From Ochlerotatus camptorhynchus (taxonomy: Eukaryota; Arthropoda; Insecta; Diptera; Culicidae), in NCBI RefSeq assembly GCF_037179485.1, contig NW_027040752.1:372001-436000 (forward strand): a stretch of 64,000 nucleotides of DNA, given 5' to 3'. Of the stretch, positions 54,603-64,000 are shown one piece after another. Made by a program: the position numbers and the translations under genes. The number at the start of each line of letters is the position of its first letter. Positions within the stretch are counted from its first letter, which is position 1. The notes below the pieces were generated by a model. It made no database searches. It saw only the letters and a program-made list of their open reading frames with translations, and was not told the origin of the DNA.

Positions 54603-57380
54603 TCTACACAACTCCTATCTGACTCGTAGGGATGTGAGTTGTCTCATTTGTCGATACATTCGATAATTTTATCGTGCTGCTCGTCTTTTGGAATGTTTTT
54701 TTTTTCCAAAATTAAGCGTGACGACGGTTCATAACTTCCTCGGTCTATTTTATTAAAACATGTTTTATACTTAACGGCATTGGAATTCATCAAATAGAAA
54801 TTAAATTAATAGGTTTTAACATATATAATTCAGTAAATTCTTGCATAAAATTTACACGGGAAAAAAAGAGTTCCCATATTCGTGAACCACAGCCGTGAAC
54901 CATAGTTCACGGTGTATATTTGAGAAAATTTTGTTCTGGATAGTTGGCCGTGACTTTTAGTTCACGGTCCGTTCCCGTTTTCGGGAACGGATTTTTTTCC
55001 GAGTATATAAATACAATGGTTCGGTATTTCATGAGACAAACCTGACACCAAAATATAGTATATAGGTTTGAAACATTCGTCGGAGGTTACAAGATTATGT
55101 GTGAGTGCAAACATGAAAAACAGCAACACAGCGAAAAAACATTCATCTCGAACACTACGTTGTATGTTCAATACCGAAGACTGTGTGTAGGTTACACTCA
55201 ATTGAATGATATCAAGCGTTTCTCAAATGAGAATAATCCATGCCTTCGTCAAATGACTTAACAACTGATACCGCCCATTCGAAGGAGGTCCCCTTTGATA
55301 GCGGATAGCTGCTTTTCTCATTTTCATAAAAAAAAAAATTGATTTTGAGAATTTACAGCACTACCTAAGAGTACATGATGGGGGAGTCTTTAAGTAAAAT
55401 CAAGATATTGTTTCACTAGGTAAATCTCATTAATCTAAACATTTTTTTTTTTTGGTTTTTCACCAACTTGAAATCCATAATAATTGGAGCACAGTCAGAA
55501 CTGCGCCCAAGGCTGTTTTGCATCGTCAATCATATGGAACGAAGACGCCTTTCCTGTCAATCGAACTCCAGTTCAAGCGTACATTTTTAAGCGAAATTAA
55601 TAACATCACCTGCACACCCGAAAACACCTGCGTCTATGTCAACTTTCTCGGTTAATTAAAATGCCGCTTGCTACCTTTTAGCCACTAGTCCCATGCCGCT
55701 CTCTTCCTACTTGCACCTACTACTTCTGATTCGCAGCGAATCTCGACCTCGACGGAGACGAATCCCTTTTTCGCATCATCCCAATAACTGTCAATCAAAC
55801 GTCGCCGGGCCTCGCACCAGACAACCGGAATACCCCGCTCTCGGCTGTGAAGTCTTTAGTAGGTAGCAGCAAGTGATTCGGAGGGGAAAGCAACCGAGTA
55901 AAAATGTGGGTTTTATTTTTAAAAACTTCGAGTCAGCCCTTTCTTCTGTGCGGCTGTGTTGTGTGTGCTGGTTGTCGAACCCTTCCGCTTTTCGAAAGGA
56001 ACCAAATCATCTGCTTATTGCTGCTATATCGGACGAACCCGCAGCAGAAAGCTAACACCCCCAAACGGAACGGTCGGATATCCTGTCAGATGGGCTCGGT
56101 TCAGTGTGTCGTCTCTGAACTAGCAGCTGAGTTGAGTGGCGCGTGCTTTCTTCCTTCCTCGTGTTTTCGGACGGATGATGGTCGGAAGGATGCTGGTGCG
56201 TAGTAACTCTTAGCCATTGTTCATGATAGAGTTGCTCAGGATCAGAGTGTTTCCCTATGTTTGAATGTGTCGTTTATCAGGGGTGGGAAAATAAATTGTA
56301 ACCCAAGATTCGAGCCCAGAACCATCCTTGTGCATTACCCACCATGCCAAGAAAGACCCTTCGCCCAGAGAACCAGTTAACCCAAATCACAATTTATTGC
56401 CCAATTATCCCACTAAAGCATCCCCCGCTCACAAGAAATCAAATAATCACAAATCCACCACCGGCAGGCGGGCTGCTCCCCCTCCATTGAATCCTGTAAA
56501 TCCCCTAAAAAGTATTTGCCAAGGCGTCCAATTTCCCGAAAAATCGCCACCCATCCAGCCAGGACGGGACGACTACGACGACGCAAGCACGAAAAACCCG
56601 AAGCGGCAAAAGCCCTGATTTATGGCCGAAAATGGAAAGCTAACCCCTTTAACGCTTGATTGATGTTATCAGGTTTCGTAACATTACAAACAACCTATAA
56701 AACTGGAGCAGAAACCAACAAAAACAACAAACAGCACACGGTGTCACACTAACACACACACACCAGCAGACTGACTGGTAAGAAGATGATGGAGCACTCT
56801 CTCGATTCGATTTCAACCGCGAGCGATTCAGATGGATGGTCGACCGTTTAGGGAAAAATAATCAAAACATGCCATTATTTTCGCCGCCCGTATCTTTTTT
56901 CCCCCCACCCCCACCCCCGGACACACCAGTACAAGCATAAAGTCTCTCACCAGGCGAGAAAATGGAAAGGCCTTTTCGTCAGTGCTCTCCAGCGTGGTTT
57001 TGTCGCCAAAAATGCACAATCTGCTACTGCTTCTGGCGTGAGCGTGTATGGGTGGAAGGAATTTTCTCCAATATAGAGAGAGAGAGGGTTTCCCTTGGTT
57101 CGGAGATCCAGTTCTTACGCTACAACCACTTGCTTGATGCTGGGGCTGCTATATGGTGGAGATGAATCTCGTGGGAGATTGTTTTGTTTGTGCGGGAGAT
57201 GTCAGTTGGGATGACAGCGGTGGAATGCACTCTGCTACATGACAGATGGCAATTGAAAAGGGTATTGAGAATCACAAGGGGCGTATTGGGGGATAATTTG
57301 CGATGTTCGTATCTGTATTGAGTTGTTTCAGCCTCAGTTTCCCTTGTTTAGTTTCACTTATAACAAGTTTAGTGTTGTAA
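54603..57380. other. Mostly unique stretch without a supported gene
   Basis: Contains a small hairpin CCGTGAACCATAGTTCACGG (about 54889) and GC-richer unique DNA at 55650-57180 with purine/pyrimidine tracts (GAGAGAGAGAGAGG near 57077, ACACACACACACC near 56750). It could be intron or regulatory DNA of the gene beginning at 38078. The 96-codon opening at 56328-56618 is Pro/Asn/Lys-rich without a domain. Confidence 0.4.
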
Positions 57381-58803
57381 TTGAAGTCGATGTCGATACG
57401 TATAAATGTTTGTTATGTGCGAAAAAAAAAAGTAAATGAAGGGTTCGATCGGTGCTCGATAGTTCCCGCGATTTATATGCTGAGATGCTTCAAATGTGGA
57501 GAATTTGGGCACAAGAGCATGGATTGCCAACATTGTGAGAGATGCAACAACACAAAACGTCGGATTGTACGTCAACTGTATTGAAATGTATTAATTGTTT
57601 GAAAATTAACAAAGAACGAAAAATGAGCTTGGGCTTCAACCATGCCGCATTAAGCTCTGAATGTTTGCTCTATAAAATATTTTTTGTTCAGAAGAAAAGC
57701 AGCTTGCGTTGAAATAAATAGCAGCCAAGTTCCGGGAATGTGAATCAATTCGATTTTTTTGTATTTGAATATTGCGGGGTTGTCAACAAACTACGTAGCA
57801 TTACGTCAGATTGTTGAGGAAAAACGTCCTCTTTTAGTTTTCTTATCTGAAACTCATATTGTAGAAACTGAAGCTTTTGATCAGTATAGTATTCCGGAAT
57901 ATGTTGTTGCTGCTTGTTTATCACATTCAAGACACACTGGCGGTGTTGCTATTTATGTCAAAGAATCAGTTCAATTCAACCTTCGTACCAACGAAGTAAT
58001 TGATGGCAACTGGTTCTTGGGCATTGCAGTTGTACGTGGCATGAAGATGGGCAATTATGGTGTTTTGTATCATTCTTCCAGTTCTAGTGACCAGCGTTTT
58101 GTTGAAGTTTTAGAGAATTGGCTCGAGACATTCCTTGATTCTAGTAAATTAAATATATAGGCGTGATAACCATAATTCGAATCACTTGAAGCGTTTAGCT
58201 GAGTTTTATAATTTAAAGCAAACGGTAAATGAATATACGCGTATTTCCAGGCACAGTAGAACTTTAATTGATCACGTTTACTCCAATTTTGATTCCATTT
58301 GTTCAGTTATGGATACTGATTCGAAAATAACCGATTATGAGACCTTAGTGATTAATGTCTTATAACATGTTAACGATAACGACAATTTTGTAAAATTGAA
58401 GTGCTGGAGGAAATATTCGAAGCAAGCTGTTTCGAATCTTGTTGAGAGGAGCGTGGATTTTCCATTCGCAGCCGGTAATTTAGATGAATCTACAGCTGTT
58501 CTTAATAACGCTTTGAAAACGTGTACTAATCAACTAGTTGAGCAAAAGTTTGTTTCTTTGAAAAACTCGAACAGTTGGTACAATTTGGATCTTTTGCGTC
58601 TTAAATGGAAAAAGGACAAATGGTACAAAAAGTTTTGTAGATCAAATAATGACAATCATTGGAATAGGTACACAATCGCGCGTTATAAGTATTCACAATT
58701 GATAAAGAAAACTCGTTGTGAATATGTTCAAAGGAAGATTGATCAGCATCAAAACAACAGCAAAGAGTTATGGAAAATTTATGTAATTTTTATTAAAACC
58801 TAG
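57381..58803 (+). mobile_element. LINE fragment: zinc knuckle, endonuclease and linker; RT missing
   Basis: A CCHC knuckle CFKCGEFGHKSMDC (about 57484), then an AP-endonuclease region 57759-58160: LNIAGLSTNYVALRQIVEE, LVFLSETHIVE, HTGGVAIYVKESVQFN, GNYGVLYHSSSSSDQRFVEV. After an interruption comes DHVYSNFDSICSV and a Trp/Lys-rich linker (58396-58803). Several stops. It ends abruptly at 58803 facing an opposed LINE. Clade not resolved. Confidence 0.7.
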
Positions 58804-58809
58804 TAAGGC

Positions 58810-60407
58810 CGGAACAAATCTCAAGTTTTTCTTTTGTCAAAACCTTATTGGTCTTTTATTAGCTATATCATGTGGATTACCATTCTTTGGAATCAAGGTT
58901 ATTATACCCTTCGAAAAGTTCATAGGGGGACGCACACCTTCGACCAAGTATTTGTTGAAGAGTACCACCAAATCATCAATGAGGTATTCAGAAAATCTTA
59001 AATAAAATTCGTAAGTCAGCCCATCTGGACCAGGGGTTTTCTTTTTGGCAGCTTCTTTTAAAACTGTCTCTAATTCAGTTTTTTCTATAGGCCTGACCAA
59101 ATCAGCTCCATCTTCATCAGACATCTTGGCTGTAAGGTGTCCAAGAATCTCTTCGTATTCAGTTTCATTGTTATCTGATTGGAAAACCTTACTAAAATGT
59201 GAAAACAAGTAGTTCTTCAATACACTAGGATCAGACGTTGTAACACCATCAACTATTAAGCAAGAGTCTGTACTCTTCGATTGTCTATTTATTCGAGATG
59301 TTAATTGAAATAAACTAATTTTTTCATCGTGCAGCAGAGAATTCGAGCTAATTTTCATTCCTAAATTTGATAACCTATTGTTTTCAATTTCCATTAATTT
59401 GGACTTTACGAAACACATTTCAGTGGAAACATCTTCGCCTGCCGACTGTTTTTCAATAATTTCATTCAAACATACATAGTAAAATTGTTTCTCTCTATGT
59501 GTTTGTTGATTTAAAAGAAAGCTTTGATTTTTTAAGAATCTAGAAATTCTGTGTTTGGCGTATTCATTCCACCACACATTGATATCGTTATGATACATAC
59601 CGTTCCTTTTACATTCTAGTAAACTTCGTATTAGAGAATCACATACATTCTCATTAAAAAGGAGACTTGGATTTATTTTCCAATAGCCTCTTCCACGAAC
59701 GTGGAGCGAAATGCTATCAGGTACCTGATATTTCACCATTACAGCATGATGGTCAGAGAAAGCAACTGCTTTTGTAGTAATCGATCGTACTTCATCGATG
59801 AATTCTGCTGATGCGTAGTACCGGTCTAATCGGGATTTGGAATCACCTCGAATAAAAGTAAAGTTGGTTTTCATATTTTTTTTTTCATCTCTACGTCGTA
59901 TATCCTCAGTGTATTAACTAATGTTTCCAAACCTGTGCAAATATTTGCATTTCTACTATTTGAATCCACTCTAGACAAAACACAATTGAAATCGCCTACG
60001 ATAACATTCCGTTTGTTGGTTGATAAATGCGGAATAATATCAGTAGTGAACATTATGTTCCTTTCATTTTTATAACCTGAACCTGATGCTGCATAAACAT
60101 TAATGAAATTTTGTTTATCTATTGTTATTGACGTTATACGTCCATTGGAACTCATAATGACGTTTTCAAAGTTAACGCTTTTTCTCACAAGAATAGCTGT
60201 GCTCTTGTGTTCAGTCCCTATATTGATGATAGCGGCATGAGAGGGGAGAAACCCAAAATCCTCAAAAGCCACCTCCTGTAAGAACACGATGTCAATATCG
60301 TTATTCCATACGAAATCTCTCAGAAGAGACTTCTTTACAAGCGTGTTAATAGCGTTGATATTAATTGTACATACCGTTCGTAGAAATACCATTACTCTAA
60401 TAAGCAC
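58810..60407 (-). mobile_element. L1/Tx1-like LINE fragment: endonuclease and RT start
   Basis: Minus strand. Endonuclease 59871-60407: CTININAINTLVKKSLLRDF, DIVFLQEVAFEDF, ILVRKSVNFENV, NVIVGDFNCVLSRVDS. After a one-base shift in the poly-A run at 59877-59887 (T-run on +), 58837-59874 gives SRLDRYYASAEFIDEV, FSDHHAVMVKY, KKKTPGPDGLTYEFYLRFSE and FSKGIITLIPKNGNPHDIAN, stopping at NKRPIRF before the RT core. The 5' end lies near 60420; the element is 3'-truncated, which is unusual for LINEs. Confidence 0.75.
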
Positions 60408-60420
60408 TCACTCTCTCAAA

Positions 60421-61030
60421 TTAAATTCGTGTTCAATATTTATAACAGTTTGCATCGTACTTACGCGCCTTTCTTTGATTGTGACGTTAAGCTGTGTAGT
60501 GACATTCTCGTGCATTTATCTAGATATTGATTTAAAATACAGTAGATACCTATGATTTCGGTCTGATGTACATATTATGGATTTCCTACTTAGTAAAACT
60601 TGGTTAAATTCAGGACCTCATAAAATTTGGTTCCTAAATTACAATCAGATATGAGTAAGGCTTTCTTCAGGTGATTCATTGAAGTGTTCAACAATGACCG
60701 TCATGATGGCTGATATTCCCTATCACTTCAAGATTTCTAGGACACAAATCTTGGACGGTTGTGACATCACTCATGAAATTGAAACTCCTTGTATACTGGA
60801 CTGCAACAAACGTGAAGTTCCAGTTTCTTTGTTATAAGTTTTGTGAGAACTGATATCTGTACTCTTGAAATTTTTTCTATGGTAATGAGATGGATCTTCA
60901 GCGATTCAACTTCAAAACGCTAAAAATAAATGCACACACAAAAACGGAATGCACAATTTTGCATCAATGAATCCCTGCAATAAGTTTTCGGTACATCTTT
61001 TATCTACCGATTGAACAAATTAAAAAATAC
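60421..61030. other. Gene-free AT-rich stretch
   Basis: Nothing recognised. Confidence 0.45.
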
Positions 61031-61032
61031 TA

Positions 61033-61253
61033 AGGCTGTGTTCCATTTGGAAAATTTTCACTTAGATTTGTAACTTCGAAAATAAACTAAGATGTTCGAA
61101 AGTCCCTCTGTTGTAGATCGGCCGATTTTCGAGAAAGCGTCTGTCAAATTGATTCCTTGTCTGTCAGAAATAAGTCTGCTGGAATAGCAGGTTTATTTGA
61201 AAATGTTCCATCTGTCAAATTTAAGTAAAAATTCACCAAATGGAACACAGCCT
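61033..61253. mobile_element. Mariner-type MITE with TA target duplication
   Basis: Ends AGGCTGTGTTCCATTTGG and CCAAATGGAACACAGCCT are inverted repeats extending to about 40 bases (TTTTCACTTAGATTTG/CAAATTTAAGTAAAAA). Flanked by TA at 61031-61032 and 61254-61255. No ORF. Confidence 0.88.
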
Positions 61254-61255
61254 TA

Positions 61256-61427
61256 ATAACTTGAGCACAGAATCGTTTCTTGTTGTGTTTTTCGTATTAG
61301 ATGCTAGATAAAAACTTCTTTAATCGATATGTGTGCTGAAAATACCTGGGCCGGCTGGATTCAAGGAGAAAGTCGACGAAGATAATCTTGTCAGTGTTCC
61401 TTAGGACCTAATGCAATGCTCAGCTTG
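61256..61427. mobile_element. MITE of the GATTCTCTTCATCGAC family, right part only
   Basis: ATAACTTGAGCACAGAATCG to CAATGCTCAGCTT matches 42920-43117. The left arm is missing where the TA-flanked MITE lies. Confidence 0.75.
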
Positions 61428-63810
61428 AATTGTTTCGCTTAGCTGTAAACAGAAAATCGTAATGGTCTACTGTTACGAGGAACTGGTGCTTCTTGCCTAG
61501 GTAGGAAGCAAAAAATACATCCATCGAGACAATCTGCCACGGATAGACTGGAATAGCGTGACTCTGCATTGGAGGTTTCTGCTGACTCGGAGTAAACTTA
61601 GCGCAGATAGTGCACTCCTTTACCACATCTGTAATTTGTGCGCTCATACTCGGCCAGAAAATATTTTCCCGTGCGAGTTTCAGAGACTCACATGCACCTT
61701 GTCGATCATGGACCATGTCCGTCTTGGGTAGATAGTTCACCTCGATATTTGTAATAAATTTTGGCGGCTGCCGGAACTCTGTCGATGGTGTTGGGCCAGC
61801 CGTTTCGTATGAAATCTATTACGGATTGCAAAGGTGTATCCTGCTCCGTGGCATTCATAATGCTATCCAAACAGCTGTCACGTTGCAGTCCTCCAGCTAC
61901 TGGAAGATCTTGTAGATATTTACTGTGTTCGGTTGAATCGTTGTGAGGTGCACGAGAGATCGCATCTGCCACCACATTCTCCTTTCCTGTAACAAATTCC
62001 AGCTTTAGGTGGTAGCGTTGCAGATTCAAAAGCATATGCTGCAATCTCTTCGGAGCTGTTAGCAACGGTTTACTGAATATGTTGATCAGATGCTTGTGAT
62101 CAGTTTTCACAGTTACGCAGGGGTTCCCAACGATCAATTGATCGAAACGTACGCATGCAAACAAAATTGCGAGCAGCTCCTTCTCGATCTGGGCATAGTT
62201 TCTTTCTGTGTTCGTCAGCGTTCTGGATGCGTAACCTACGACTCCATCTTTCTGGAATATGGCCACACCAAGCCCGAAACAGCTCGCGTCACATTCGACG
62301 ATCAGTGGTTCAATCAGTGGTTGTAATAGCGTAGCGTCGTGATATCTGACACTAGGGACTTCACTTTCGAAAACTCCTCATCTCCTGCCTGTGTCCATTG
62401 CCACGACTCCTTTTCCGAAATCAACCGTCGCAGCTTCGAAAAGCTGGCGCTCAAATTAGGAATGAACCGACTGAGATACGTGACCATCCCAATGAACCGA
62501 TGCAGTTCCGTCCTGTTTGCTGGAACCGGGTAGTGCTTGATAGACGAAATTTCGGTGTGATCCGGTTGCAATCCTTCTGTCGAGAGTATGTGTCCATAAA
62601 ATTTTACTGTGGTTTCACAGAGTTTGAGTTTCGACTTGTTGAGTTTTACGTTGTTTTGCTTCAGACGTACGAGTAGCTTCTCCAAATTAGTGTTGTGGTC
62701 GCGAAGTGCTTCTTCAATGGTTGAGCCTCGACCATAAATCAGAAGATCATCTGCCAGGCACTCTACGCCGTTCAACCCCTGAATTATGTCCTGCAGTTTT
62801 GATTGGAATATCTCGGGTGCAGAAGAGATGCCGAAAGGAAGCCTCAGCGAACGGTAGCGCCCAAATGGTATCCAAAACGACGTTAGCTTGCTGCTTGCCT
62901 CATCTAGCACCACATGCCAGAACCCCTTTCGTGCGTCAACTGTCGAGAATACCTTAGCCTGACCCAGCTCAGGCAGAATCTCATCCAGGGTAACGAATTG
63001 GAAATTGGGCCTTTTCAACGCCTTGTTTAATGGAATAGGGTCCAAGCAAATGCGCATTGACTCGGATCCTGCAGTACCACGCTTAACGACAAGAATGTTA
63101 CTCACCCATTATGTGTGTTGATACTCCCTCGTGATGATTCCGTCTTTCTGAAGTTGATCGAGTTCTGCCTTCAGCTTCGGCCGAAAAGCGATTGGGACCC
63201 GGCGAGGCTGTTGTATTGCCGGTGCAACACTACTGTCGATCTCCAAGCTGACTTCTCCGTTCATTTTCCCGTATCCATGGAAAACGTCACTGAACTTTTC
63301 GATAGTCTTCTCGGCTTCGATACGATATATTTTCATCCCATTAGGATCACTTTCTCCCGATGACGATTGGGTAGGTACCATGCTGACAAACTTACAAAGC
63401 TTGATCAGACCAAACGTTGTGCACACCCAGCGATAACAATGGCCTGTGGCTGACGTCGACGACTTGCAGTACTAGTAGATACTTCTTGGATTGACACTTG
63501 CAGGGTAGTTTGACTTGACCAAGAACATTGATTACGCCACCACCAAAAGCTTGAAGCTTGTACGGTGACGGGAGCAATTCCGGATCTGATTATCTGGTTA
63601 GCTTGCACAGCCAATCATACCCGATCAAGCTAGTATTGGCACCTGTATCCAGCTCGCATTTTACGCTTTTCCATTTGCCATTCACCTTCAAGAGCACCTC
63701 CGCCAGAACATTCCCTCCTTTCTTATATCGAATTCGTTTATTATCGGGGTTGGAACCAGTTCCAACCCAGTGCGAAACCGAACTTTTTGTCAGTGCGAAC
63801 CTCAACCTGA
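61428..63810 (-). pseudogene. Ty3/mag-like pol remnant
   Basis: Protease 63590-63728: VKCELDTGANTSLIGYDWL (DTGA active site). RT 62314-63426: AFRPKLKAELDQLQKDGII, RICLDPIPLNKALKRPNF, FSTVDARKGFWHVVLDE, RLPFGISSAPEIFQ, active site ECLADDLLIYGRG. RNase H 61706-62266: AIFQKDGVVGYASRTL, NYAQIEKELLAILFAC, TDHKHLINIFSKP, ENVVADAISR. Integrase N-terminus: LARENIFWPSM, CTICAKFTPSQQKP, SMDVFFASYLGKKHQFLVT. Lesions: shift between protease and RT near 63430, TAA at 63106-63108, shift near 62320 by an AACCACTGAT duplication, a deletion removing the integrase His pair near 61740, and truncation at 61428. Confidence 0.85.
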
Positions 63811-63913
63811 GCTAGGTTTTAAAAACAAACTAGCAAACTGACGTTTGTCAGAAAACAAGCAGACCCAATCTTGATACCCGATCCAGGTTGGAACTGAATA
63901 ATAAACGAATTCG
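63729..63913. mobile_element. Foldback insertion in the gypsy polyprotein
   Basis: About 185 bases whose ends CGAATTCGTTTATTAT form an exact 16-base inverted repeat, with GGTTGGAACC-type inner repeats. It separates the acidic linker from the protease coding region. Confidence 0.75.
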
Positions 63914-64000
63914 TTATTAGAGTTATCAAAAATCTTGCCAATTTCTCTTTCGATTTCTGATTCCTGCTCACTGCATTCGTTGTCTGAATCGCTGTCATCC

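Larger units (their letters stand above)
61428..64000 (-). mobile_element. Ty3/gypsy (mag-like) LTR retrotransposon remnant, runs off window
   Basis: Minus strand pol in the order protease, RT, RNase H, integrase zinc finger. Integrase is cut at about 61428 by the MITE. An acidic coding linker is visible at 63914-64000. A foldback element is inserted at 63729-63913. No LTR in the window. Mag-like assignment rests on ADD-type RT (CLADDLLIYG). Confidence 0.85.

Noticed and set aside
56328..56618. 96-codon Pro/Asn/Lys-rich ORF
   Set aside because: Low complexity, no domain, no poly(A) or splice evidence; more likely intronic.
1..64000. A previously undescribed multi-gene system
   Set aside because: No cluster of cooperating genes was found; the window is nested transposable elements with a few isolated host exons.

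Overview
The window looks like nuclear DNA of a culicine mosquito, most likely an Aedes aegypti-type genome. It is almost entirely transposable elements and their debris: Jockey, I/Loner-like, R1, RTE and L1-like LINEs, BEL-Pao and Ty3/mag-like LTR elements, ITmD37E mariners, tRNA-derived SINEs including one resembling Feilai, and many foldback MITEs. Host genes are few, spliced and widely spaced. Species assignment is inference from this repertoire; no marker gene proves it.

Layout. 1-311: last coding exon and poly(A) signal of an unknown + strand gene. 1.07-2.33 kb: direct duplication carrying a tRNA-like pol III unit. 3.4-4.5 kb: truncated ITmD37E mariner and a MITE. 5.0-10.3 kb: long but broken LINE of family A (minus). 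10.4-11.0 kb: 585-bp palindrome. 12.6-18.6 kb: two copies of a dead histone H4 gene; the first is split at its transcription start by an apparently intact full-length Jockey LINE with 13-bp target duplications. 17.3-20.7 kb: SINEs and nested MITEs. 20.8-21.9 kb: complete five-exon gene for a Myb/SANT-like protein. 22.4-24.4 kb: inverted satellite array abutting a frameshifted DUF4780 gene. 26.8-33.1 kb: a nest, with a mariner ending in the reverse-transcriptase active-site codons of a BEL-Pao element whose integrase is itself interrupted by an R1-clade LINE. 35.2-38.3 kb: GC-richer unique DNA read as the long 5' exon of a gene whose first coding exon encodes a signal peptide and ends at a good splice donor. 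39.3-41.7 and 46.6-50.1 kb: two more family-A LINE copies. 42.1-45.3 kb: a 126-bp satellite in two opposed arms around a MITE. 45.8-46.3 kb: near-perfect palindrome. 50.3-54.4 kb: RTE-clade LINE and Jockey fragments, then a short (CCCTAA)n tract. 54.6-57.4 kb: mostly unique DNA. 57.4-60.4 kb: two truncated LINEs tail to tail. 61.0-64.0 kb: nested MITEs and a Ty3/mag-like element running off the window end.

No cooperating gene system (operon, cluster, CRISPR) is present. The interest lies in insertion history: the H4 copies with shared lesions, the promoter-splitting LINE, the nested BEL/mariner/R1 stack, two very short retroelement tails with perfect target duplications, and four large palindromes or inverted arrays. 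The two probable host loci that escape simple ATG-to-stop ORF listing are the five-exon SANT gene and the 38.1-kb signal-peptide exon.
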